From Exiguobacterium sp. s122 (GTDB lineage Bacteria; Bacillota; Bacilli; Exiguobacteriales; Exiguobacteriaceae), in assembly GCF_018618475.1 (NCBI RefSeq), contig NZ_JACSMD010000004.1, positions 1 to 64,000 on the forward strand: DNA of 64,000 nt, in the 5' to 3' direction. Below, one piece after another: positions 36,651-43,947 of this stretch (positions within the stretch are counted from its first letter, which is position 1; each line of letters opens with the position of its first letter). The notes beneath the pieces are model-generated. The model was not told the origin of the DNA and searched no databases. It worked only from the letters and a program-made list of their open reading frames with translations. Position numbers and translations under genes: made by a program.

Positions 36651-36682
36651 AGAACATGGCCTGCATTAAGGGCCTGTTCTCT
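36651..36682 (-). terminator. Terminator after the Rieske operon
   Basis: AGAACA-GGCC stem with seven T on the minus strand. It lies 20 bp past the stop of the small membrane peptide, separating it from the propeller gene. Confidence 0.8.
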
Positions 36683-36701
36683 AGGGGATATTTGTAGTTG
36701 C

Positions 36702-36824
36702 TCATTTAAAGTAAAGACCAGCCAGTCCGGCGGCCGCAACTACTAGTGACCAGAAAATAAGGAAAGCGAACGGCGAGAGTTTTTTTCTTCCTTGCTTTTC
36801 CTTTTGATTCGAACAGCATGCCAT
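36702..36824 (-). CDS. 40-residue membrane peptide
   Basis: MACCSNQKEKQGRKKLSPF is followed by a hydrophobic helix (AFLIFWSLVVAAAGLAGLYF) and a Lys end. GGAGG lies six bases before the ATG and the gene begins 14 bp after the Rieske stop, so translation is likely. The Cys pair at 3-4 may bind metal on the inner face. No family recognised. Confidence 0.7.
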   Translation of the reverse strand: MACCSNQKEKQGRKKLSPFAFLIFWSLVVAAAGLAGLYFK

Positions 36825-36837
36825 AGAGCACCTCCAT

Positions 36838-37354
36838 TCACTTTTTCCGCTTTTCCCTCACCATAGGGCTGAGAATGGCAATACAAACATTTTTATCCTC
36901 GATAAAGGATTCAAAAACATCCAACGACCTTGGTGGAGGCCCTCCTACATTGATTCCCTGCTCATCATACTTGCCTCCATGACATGGACAATAAAACTCG
37001 ACTCCTTCATTTTCCTTCATGGACACTTCTGCGTTTCCTGCTGCACAGCCCAGATGTGTGCAGATAGGTGACATAATTAACAGGGAATTATCCTCCTTGT
37101 TTTTATTGATATACAAAAACCCTTCCATTTCCTGTTCAACCCACGCATCCTGAACCGTTGTTTTATAAAACACTTTTTTGGGAAAGTCACCTTTCTCCAG
37201 TTCACTGAGCGGGCCCAGGCTGGCCATTGCACTAGTATCCACTTTCTCTCTATTGCTGCACGCAGATAAACTGAGGGAAGAACTGATATAGCAAATAGAC
37301 CCGCTGCTCCTTTAAGGAACTGGAAATGAATGTTCCCCTATTCACCTTCTCCAT
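36838..37354 (-). pseudogene. Rieske 2Fe-2S protein with a frameshifted signal region
   Basis: The Rieske domain is complete: CTHLGC and CPCHGGKYD bind the cluster, and GGPPPRSLD follows. The first 37 codons from ATG 37354 (AGGAGGG upstream) are out of frame. Two one-base losses (in GGG near the LKG codon, and near LPS) would restore a Tat-like or lipoprotein leader ending in LSACSNREKVDTSAMA. As written, only an unexported 134-residue domain from 37242 could be made. Similar proteins work in electron transfer or copper oxidation chains. Confidence 0.75.
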
Positions 37355-37396
37355 TTTAACCACCCTCCTATTTAACTTTTAATGTTGACCCTTAAG

Positions 37397-37406
37397 TTTG
37401 CAGAAA
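37397..37406 (-). promoter_or_regulatory. TTTGCAGAAA motif before the Rieske gene
   Basis: The inverse of the TTTCTGCAA string found at 37519 before the divergent multicopper oxidase; both in a 218-bp divergent promoter region. Confidence 0.3.
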
Positions 37407-37518
37407 TTTCATGCTTTCTAAAATATAGGCTTGGTTAAATTATGGAGATTCTGTTAACTTTCATATTTTAACTGCGAAAATGTAGTGAATGAGCTATTTT
37501 AATCATTTTTATCCATAC

Positions 37519-37535
37519 TTTCTGCAACATTTTTT
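37519..37535 (+). promoter_or_regulatory. TTTCTGCAA motif before the multicopper oxidase
   Basis: TTTCTGCAACATTTTTT lies about 40 bp before the oxidase start and closely resembles sequences at 19899-19919 and 8846-8860. Confidence 0.3.
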
Positions 37536-37572
37536 ACTATTGTTAGGATGAAAAACAACAGGAGGTATGGTT

Positions 37573-39237
37573 ATGAAAAGAAAATCGCTTGCTTTGTTTG
37601 CATTTGCTGTCCTTTTCCTTGCTGTCCTTTTCCTTGCTGCCTGTTCCAGCCAGCAGAGCGGCGATATGGAAGGCATGGATCATGGAAATACGAAAAAGGA
37701 AGAAGGAATTAAAAATAAGGTTAATCCTGAAAAGGTTGATGGTGCTCAAACTGTAAGTTCCGAGACACTTACAGGGAACGAATTTACCATTGTTGCCAAA
37801 GAAGGAACACATCAGTTGAATGATCGTGTCAGTGTTAATGCCCTTGCTTTTAACCGCTCCGTTCCCGGCTCCCAGATAAGGGTAAAACAAGGGGAAAAAG
37901 TCAAAGTGAATTTGAAAAACGAACTTTCTGAACCGGTTTCCATCCACTGGCATGGAATTACTGTTCCAAATGAAATGGATGGAATTCCGGGGGTAACCCA
38001 AAATGCGGTTCAGCCTGGTGAGTCCTTCACTTATGAATTTACGCCTGAGGATCCGGGAACCTATATGTACCATACGCACCAAAACGCTGTAGAACAAATG
38101 GATAAAGGCCTCTATGGGGCCATTATTGTCGAGCCTGAAGAAAAAACTTATGATCGCGACTATACCTTGATGCTTGATGAATGGATGAGCAATCCCGAAG
38201 AGGAAAGCGCCGAAATGGAAGGTATGGAGCATAATAATATGAATAACAATGAAGAAGCAGAAGGCGAAAGCAACATGGACCACAGCAATATGAGTTCCGA
38301 AGCAGGCAATGAAGAAGAAAGCAAAATGGAGGGCATGGATCAAGGCGGCATGGGCGGAATGGGCCATGACATGAGTGCTTATGATATCTTTACGATAAAC
38401 GGTAAAAGTGGGGATAGCATTGAGCCGCTGATGGTGAAAGAGGGAGAAAAAGTCCGCCTCCGTCTGGTCAATGTGGGTTTTATGTCCCACAAAATCCATT
38501 TGCATGGACATAAATTTAAAGTGGCTGCCATTGATGGGCAAGAGTTGAATGAACCACAGGAAATTAAGGATCAAGTAATCTCTATAGCACCAGGCGAGCG
38601 TTACGATATAGAATTTACGGCTGATAACCCTGGTGAATGGTTCATTGAATGTCATGGTGACATGGAAGGCACAGCAGGCATGAAGACTCTAATCAAATAT
38701 GAAGATACAGAAGGGTCCACTGACACTTCTAACCAGGAAATGCAGCTCCCAGAGTTTAACTATATGAATTACGGTGTGTTTGAAGATGCTGAGTTCACAC
38801 TCGAACAGGATTATGATGTTGAGTATACAATGGATCTTAATACAAAAATGGATGGAGAGGGGCAAGTATTTACCATCAATGGAAAGACCTTTCCTGAGAC
38901 AGACAATATTAATGTTAAAGAAGGAGATCTTGTAAAAGTTACTTTAACCAACAGTTCGATGATGGACGACCACCCAATGCATTTGCACGGACACTTCTTT
39001 CAAGTCCTGAGCAAAAACGGCAAGCCGGTTGAAGGCTCTTCAATCATTAGGGATACCATAAATTTAAAACCGGGAGAAGAAGTTGTCGTAGCATTTAAGG
39101 CAGACAATCCTGGTAACTGGCTATTCCATTGCCATGATTTGCATCATGCTACAGCCGGTATGGTAAATATGGTGAAGTATGACGGCTTTACACCAAGTTT
39201 TACACCAGATCCGGATGCAGGCAATAAGCCTGAATAA
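37573..39237 (+). CDS. Multicopper oxidase lipoprotein
   Basis: 554 residues. Lipobox FLAAC near residue 24. The first cupredoxin has IHWHGI near 125 and YHTHQ near 166. A long Met/His/Glu insert (about 210-265, with many MEGM and MDHS units) likely binds copper. A middle domain keeps HLHGH and ECHGDMEG, and the last has HPMHLHGHFF and HCHDLHHATAGM, completing the trinuclear and type-1 sites. Expected to oxidise Cu(I) on the outer surface. ATG 37573 has AGGAGG upstream. It is divergent from the Rieske operon. Confidence 0.9.
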   Translation: MKRKSLALFAFAVLFLAVLFLAACSSQQSGDMEGMDHGNTKKEEGIKNKVNPEKVDGAQTVSSETLTGNEFTIVAKEGTHQLNDRVSVNALAFNRSVPGSQIRVKQGEKVKVNLKNELSEPVSIHWHGITVPNEMDGIPGVTQNAVQPGESFTYEFTPEDPGTYMYHTHQNAVEQMDKGLYGAIIVEPEEKTYDRDYTLMLDEWMSNPEEESAEMEGMEHNNMNNNEEAEGESNMDHSNMSSEAGNEEESKMEGMDQGGMGGMGHDMSAYDIFTINGKSGDSIEPLMVKEGEKVRLRLVNVGFMSHKIHLHGHKFKVAAIDGQELNEPQEIKDQVISIAPGERYDIEFTADNPGEWFIECHGDMEGTAGMKTLIKYEDTEGSTDTSNQEMQLPEFNYMNYGVFEDAEFTLEQDYDVEYTMDLNTKMDGEGQVFTINGKTFPETDNINVKEGDLVKVTLTNSSMMDDHPMHLHGHFFQVLSKNGKPVEGSSIIRDTINLKPGEEVVVAFKADNPGNWLFHCHDLHHATAGMVNMVKYDGFTPSFTPDPDAGNKPE

Positions 39238-39247
39238 CAGGGAGATA

Positions 39248-39270
39248 CTGCCTAAGCCCTCCTTGGGCAG
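39248..39270 (+). terminator. Weak hairpin after the oxidase
   Basis: CTGCC-AAG pairs with CTT-GGCAG. There is no T run, so termination is uncertain. Confidence 0.4.
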
Positions 39271-39308
39271 CTATCCTTTCATAATAAATCGAATGAAAGG
39301 GCTGAAGT

Positions 39309-39461
39309 ATGGCCATTTTAAAGAAAATCACAAAAAGCGGACAGGTTACCATTCCCAGTCACATTACCAAATCAATAAGAATCGAAAATGGAGCATATGT
39401 GTTTATTTACGAAAAGAACCGCCGAATCATTATTAAAAAGACCCATCACGATAAGACCTGA
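39309..39461 (+). CDS. AbrB/SpoVT-like DNA-binding peptide, end altered by IS
   Basis: 50 residues: MAILKKITKSGQVTIPSHITKSI then IRIENGAYVFIYEKNRRIIIKK, the swapped-hairpin AbrB fold used by regulators and antitoxins. AAAGGG lies eight bases before the ATG. Its stop codon TGA is the first three bases of the IS3 element at 39459, so the native C-terminus may have been longer. Confidence 0.65.
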   Translation: MAILKKITKSGQVTIPSHITKSIRIENGAYVFIYEKNRRIIIKKTHHDKT

Positions 39462-39568
39462 ACTGAACCCCGAATGATGGACACTTGAAAAAAGTGCCTC
39501 ACTCGGGGTTTTTCGTGTGCGCACGAATCGCTATAATGAACCTATTCATTCAGACGGGAGAAACAGTC

Positions 39569-39994
39569 ATGAGTAAAATCATCTTCAACATTCAACAAAT
39601 CAATCAGCTCGAAGAAAATCCAAACGTCGCCTCCGTATCAGAACGTTCGATTCAATACACCGCCGAGTTTAAGGTCAAGGCCGTGCGTGAGAACATGGAC
39701 GGCAAAGGACCTCAACAGATCTTCACAGAGGCGGGGTTCGACCTGACGGTGATTGGGAAAGAGAAGGCGAAGTCTTCGTTGAAGCGTTGGCGTCGGACGT
39801 ACCGAACGGACGGAGAAGACGGTCTCCTGAACAACAAACGTGGGAAGACCCTGGGAGGCGGGCGTCCGAAAAAAGACGAGTCGATGGAGCGACGGTTGGC
39901 GAAGGCAGAGGCACGGATCAAATATCTGACGGCCGAGAACGAACTCTTAAAAAAGCTAGAGAAGTTAGAAGGGCAGGCGAAACGAACGAACTGA
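39569..39994 (+). CDS. IS3-family OrfA
   Basis: 141 residues from ATG 39569 (GGGAG upstream) with a helix-turn-helix and a leucine-zipper coil. TTA AAA AAG at 39947-39955 contains A AAA AAG, a canonical -1 slippage heptamer, giving an OrfAB fusion. Confidence 0.88.
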   Translation: MSKIIFNIQQINQLEENPNVASVSERSIQYTAEFKVKAVRENMDGKGPQQIFTEAGFDLTVIGKEKAKSSLKRWRRTYRTDGEDGLLNNKRGKTLGGGRPKKDESMERRLAKAEARIKYLTAENELLKKLEKLEGQAKRTN

Positions 39995-40896
39995 CACCGG
40001 CAGAGAAATATCAGGTCATCAATACCATCATCCGAATCGCGCAGCTGGAAAACCTCGTGCGCCCACTATGTGAAATCGCTGGTGTGAGCCGGAGTGGTTA
40101 CTATGCCTGGTTGAACCGAGCCGAGGCAGAGTCCCTCCGGGAAGAGCGTGATTATCTAGATGCGACCCTACTCAAGCAGATTCACGACAGCCACGGTGGC
40201 AAAGTCGGTTATCGGGCACTGTACATGGAGGTGCGCGCAACCCTCGGGATCCGAATCAACCATAAGCGCATCCTCCGACTGATGCGCAAGTATAACATCG
40301 TCACCAAAATCCGAAAGATGAGCCCTTATCGAAAACTAGCTAAAGCGACGCTCGAGCATCGCGTCGTGCCGAATCTATTGAACCGTCAGTTCCGGCAGAG
40401 CGAGCCCGGGAAGGTGTTCGTGACCGACATCACCTATCTCCCGATCGCCTCCGGCGAGAACGTCTATCTGTCTTGTGTGAAGGACGTCGCCACACGCGAG
40501 ATCGTGGCACATAAGCTGTCCACGGGCCTTCACATGGACCTCGTCTTTCAGACGATGGAAAAGCTCGAAGAGCATCTCCAAGGGAACCTACATCCCGAGG
40601 CGATGATTCATTCGCACCAAGGCTTCCACTACACACATCCGGACTACCAACAACTCGTCGGCGACCTCGGACTGGTCCAGTCCATGTCACGTCGGGGCAA
40701 CTGTCTCGACAACGCACCAATCGAATCGTTCTTCGGCCAGTTGAAGGACTATGTCACCAACCGCTCGTGCAAATCGCTCGAGGAGGTCCGAGAAATGGTC
40801 GGGGACTACATAAGCTATTACAACTGCGAATGAGGTCAATGGAACCTAAAAAAGATGACCCCGGAACAATATCGGGGCCATCTGATCGCCGCATAG
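39954..40896 (+). pseudogene. IS3-family OrfB, catalytic residue lost and early stop
   Basis: The DDE half. VTDITYL and APIESFFGQLK are present, but the second Asp motif, normally HSDQG, reads HSHQGFHY, so a catalytic Asp is replaced by His. TGA at 40831-40833 (CGA expected) ends the frame at YYNCE; the normal tail QWNLKKMTPEQYRGHLIAA follows in frame. Both changes should abolish transposition. Confidence 0.88.
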
Positions 40897-40966
40897 AAAA
40901 CGTGGGCTTTTTATTAAACTGTCCATTTTACGGGGCTCAGTTCACTTTCACGTGTAGGAGCTTCGT

Positions 40967-41794
40967 TTATTTGACGGATCCGTTGGCCATCCCATCGATG
41001 ATGTGGCGCTGGAAAAACAAGTAGACGATGAGAATCGAGACGATCCCGACGACATACGAGGCGAAGGAAGGTCCGAAATCACTGAAATACTGTCCTTGAT
41101 AGTTGAATTGGAACAACGGGAGCGTCCATGTCGATTCATCTCGGTTGAGTAGAAGCAACGGAAGCAAGAAGTCGTTCCAAATCCAGAGTGCGTTCAGGAT
41201 GAGGACCGTCGCATGCATCGGCTTCATCATCGGGAAGATGATTTTAAAGTACGTGTTGAACTTCCCGCTGCCGTCGATGGCCGCCGCCTCATCCAACTCT
41301 TTCGGGATCACGGTCTTGACGTACCCCGCGTACAAGAAGAGTGACTGCGGGACCGCGTACGTCAGATACAAGATGATCAACCCGAGTTTACTCGACAACC
41401 CCAAATCCGACATCATCGACGTGATCGGGATCATGATGACTTGGAACGGGACGAATATCCCGATGATCAACATGATGTAAATCCCTTGGAAGACGCGATT
41501 ACGCGGCATCGTCCGTGCGAGCGCATAGGCTGCCATCGGGACGATCAAGATGATGAGCGCGATGGACGCGATGGTGATCGTCATCGAGTTCGCAAAGTAT
41601 TGGACGACCCCGTCGTCTAAGAGACGTTGAAAGTTCTCGAGTGTGAACGGGTCCGGCAATTCGAAGAAGCCGCCGGTGATTTGCCGTGTTTCTTTGAACG
41701 AGTTCAAGACGGTCAAATACATCGGAAGGGCGATCAAGACGAGCCCTACTGTCAGAAACACATACGTCGGGATATGAATTTTGTCCTTTTTCAT
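40967..41794 (-). CDS. Carbohydrate ABC permease, MalG type
   Basis: 275 residues, six membrane helices and the EAA loop DEAAAIDGSGKFNTYFKIIFP that docks the ATPase. It pairs with the permease at 41806. AGGAGG lies before the ATG. No ABC ATPase gene is in the window; a shared MsmX-like ATPase elsewhere is the usual solution. Its stop is only 22 bp from the IS, so any further operon genes have been lost. Confidence 0.9.
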   Translation of the reverse strand: MKKDKIHIPTYVFLTVGLVLIALPMYLTVLNSFKETRQITGGFFELPDPFTLENFQRLLDDGVVQYFANSMTITIASIALIILIVPMAAYALARTMPRNRVFQGIYIMLIIGIFVPFQVIMIPITSMMSDLGLSSKLGLIILYLTYAVPQSLFLYAGYVKTVIPKELDEAAAIDGSGKFNTYFKIIFPMMKPMHATVLILNALWIWNDFLLPLLLLNRDESTWTLPLFQFNYQGQYFSDFGPSFASYVVGIVSILIVYLFFQRHIIDGMANGSVK

Positions 41795-41805
41795 GATGCC
41801 CCTCC

Positions 41806-42678
41806 TTACACTTCAAATTTTTTCGAAGAATTGATTTGGATGACCGAGACGATGGCGATGATGATAAAGAGGACGATCGCGATCGCACTGGCGTATCCGA
41901 ATTGGTTGTTTTTGAACGCATAGTTGTACACGAGTAGTCCGAGTGACGTCGTCGACCCGCTCGGTCCCCCGCCCGTCAAGGCGTAGATGAGGTCGAACGC
42001 CGTCAATCCCGCCTTCATCGCCAAGATGAGGACGATGCTGATGGCTGGTGATAAGAACGGCAATTCGATGCTCTTGAACGTTTGCCACCGGTTCGCCCCG
42101 TCAATCGAGGCCGCTTCCCGAATCTCGTTCGGGATGCTTTGTAAGTTCGCCAAGAAGATGACGACCGGAATGGCGACCCCTTGCCAGAGGGCGACAAAGA
42201 GGAGGCCCCAGAACGCCGTCCCTTCGTTCGCGATTAGACTTTGCGAGAGCCATTCGATGCCTAAAAATTCACCGAGTGGCGCCAGCCCGTAATTGAAGAA
42301 CTGTTTAAAGATCAAGCCGAGTGTGACGGTGCTGATGACCGCAGGGAAGAAGTAGGCAGTCCGGAACAGCCCGACCCCTTTAATTTTTTGATTCAATAGC
42401 AGTGCGATCGCAATCCCTAACACGATTTGTCCAACGACGAGACCGATCGTGAAGAGTAACGTGAAGCCGATACTCGATAAGAATTTCGCATCTGAGAAGA
42501 TGGCCAGATAATTATCGATTCCGATGAAATTGTACGAACTTGTTAGCCCTGTCCAGTCCGTGAAACTGTAGATCACACCTTGTGCGAGCGGTATGAAGAA
42601 GAACACGATTTGAAGCAAGAGCGGCACAAGAATGAACAGGTACGGCCAGTAGCGGTTGACAAACCCTTTCTCTCTCAT
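41806..42678 (-). CDS. Carbohydrate ABC permease, MalF type
   Basis: 290 residues, six membrane helices, with EAA loop REAASIDGANRWQTFKSIELP. AAAGGAG precedes the ATG. It is the membrane partner of the MalG-type protein and lies 21 bp after the binding-protein gene. Confidence 0.9.
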   Translation of the reverse strand: MREKGFVNRYWPYLFILVPLLLQIVFFFIPLAQGVIYSFTDWTGLTSSYNFIGIDNYLAIFSDAKFLSSIGFTLLFTIGLVVGQIVLGIAIALLLNQKIKGVGLFRTAYFFPAVISTVTLGLIFKQFFNYGLAPLGEFLGIEWLSQSLIANEGTAFWGLLFVALWQGVAIPVVIFLANLQSIPNEIREAASIDGANRWQTFKSIELPFLSPAISIVLILAMKAGLTAFDLIYALTGGGPSGSTTSLGLLVYNYAFKNNQFGYASAIAIVLFIIIAIVSVIQINSSKKFEV

Positions 42679-42699
42679 GGTGCAACTCCTTTAATGTTT

Positions 42700-43947
42700 T
42701 TATTTCATACCGTTGAAGAAGGCGTTCAAATCCTTGGCGAGTTGGTCTTTATCTTCTTTGTTCATATAATCGACCGTGAGGTGCCAGAACTCTTCTTCCG
42801 ATGGCCATTCAGAATGGAGCCAGATGATTTGTTTGTCTGTGAACACGAGGTCCGAAACAGCTTTCGTCTCTTCGAACGCGCCATCTGTATCGACTGCCTC
42901 GACCGACGTCGGAGAACCGTCCTTGTCATAGTATTTCTGCATGACTTCTCCTTCCGTCATGTACGCGAGCAGTTTTTTCGATGCTTCTTGTTCCGCTTCC
43001 GATCCAGCGCTCGACACAGAGAGCGCCAAGTCAGCCGCACCGACCGTCATCTCTTGGCCTGCTTCTTGGCCTGGGAAGGCAAACATGCTCACTTCGAAAT
43101 CAGGCTGCTGATCACGGATGACCGGGAGCGCCCAAATGCCGTTCGGGAAAATCAACGCTTCTTCCCTTGCGAAGAGTGCGACCGCATCGCTGTAAGATGC
43201 CCCGTTCGCATTCTTTTGCGTGTTACCGCTGACGAGGCTTAACTCATCTGCCACAGTCTCAAAATCTTCGTTACCGACTTTGATGCCATCTTTCGGGCTA
43301 TTTTTCAATGCGTCTTGCGTTTGGTCGAAACCGCCTGTCGTTGTCGCCCAAGCCAATTGGTGATAACCGTTCATCGTCCATGAGTCGTCTGTCGTGAGTG
43401 CTGCCGCAAACGGTGTCTCGCCAGCATCTTTAATTTCTTTGACCACGTCTTCAAACTCGGACCATGTTTTTGGCGCCTCCAGTCCTAGCTCTTCAAACTT
43501 CGTCTTGTTATAGAAGAAGCCCCACGCGTTCGAGTTGAGCGGCAGTGAGTAAATCCCTCCGTCGACCGCGTACGATTCAGCCGCCCCTTGCTTCAAGTTG
43601 CTCAAGAAATCTTCGTCAGACAGGTCGAGGAACTTCCCGTCAGCCGCCCACCCTTTAAAGTCTGGGTTTTGCGGGTATGTGTGCACGATATCCGGGATGT
43701 CCCCGCCGGCGACCCGCGTTTTCAATACGGTCCCGGCATTGCTGACGCTCGTCAATTTGACGTCGATATCAGGATTCTCTTTTTCAAAATCAGCGATGAT
43801 CTCATCGAGCGTCCCCTTCATTTCGACTTTTTGGGAGAAGAATTCGATTTCTGTCTTGTCCGACTCCGCTCCGCCCGAGCAACCAGCTGCGAGTACGAGA
43901 GATGATGCGACGAGCCCTACCATGCCTAGTTTCATTGTCTTGTTCAT
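42700..43947 (-). CDS. Sugar-binding lipoprotein of an ABC transporter
   Basis: 415 residues. Lipobox VLAAGC and an extracellular solute-binding family 1 fold (SNAWGFFYNKTKFEELGL, GIWALPVIRDQ). It overlaps the alpha-galactosidase stop by 4 bp, so it is translationally coupled. The likely ligands are raffinose- or melibiose-type alpha-galactosides, inferred from that neighbour. Confidence 0.9.
   Translation of the reverse strand: MNKTMKLGMVGLVASSLVLAAGCSGGAESDKTEIEFFSQKVEMKGTLDEIIADFEKENPDIDVKLTSVSNAGTVLKTRVAGGDIPDIVHTYPQNPDFKGWAADGKFLDLSDEDFLSNLKQGAAESYAVDGGIYSLPLNSNAWGFFYNKTKFEELGLEAPKTWSEFEDVVKEIKDAGETPFAAALTTDDSWTMNGYHQLAWATTTGGFDQTQDALKNSPKDGIKVGNEDFETVADELSLVSGNTQKNANGASYSDAVALFAREEALIFPNGIWALPVIRDQQPDFEVSMFAFPGQEAGQEMTVGAADLALSVSSAGSEAEQEASKKLLAYMTEGEVMQKYYDKDGSPTSVEAVDTDGAFEETKAVSDLVFTDKQIIWLHSEWPSEEEFWHLTVDYMNKEDKDQLAKDLNAFFNGMK

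Larger units (their letters stand above)
39459..40944 (+). mobile_element. IS3-family element with inactivated transposase
   Basis: 1,486 bp with ends TGAACTGA(A/G)CCCCG and matching TGGACA segments. The flanking bases (AAGACC on the left, CTTTCA on the right) show no duplication, so it is likely the product of recombination between two copies. Its left 82 bp are repeated inverted at 15836-15917. Confidence 0.9.

Noticed and set aside
37543..38655. 370-residue minus-strand frame opposite the multicopper oxidase
   Set aside because: A His/Phe-rich shadow of the Met/His-rich oxidase; the plus strand has all copper-site motifs.
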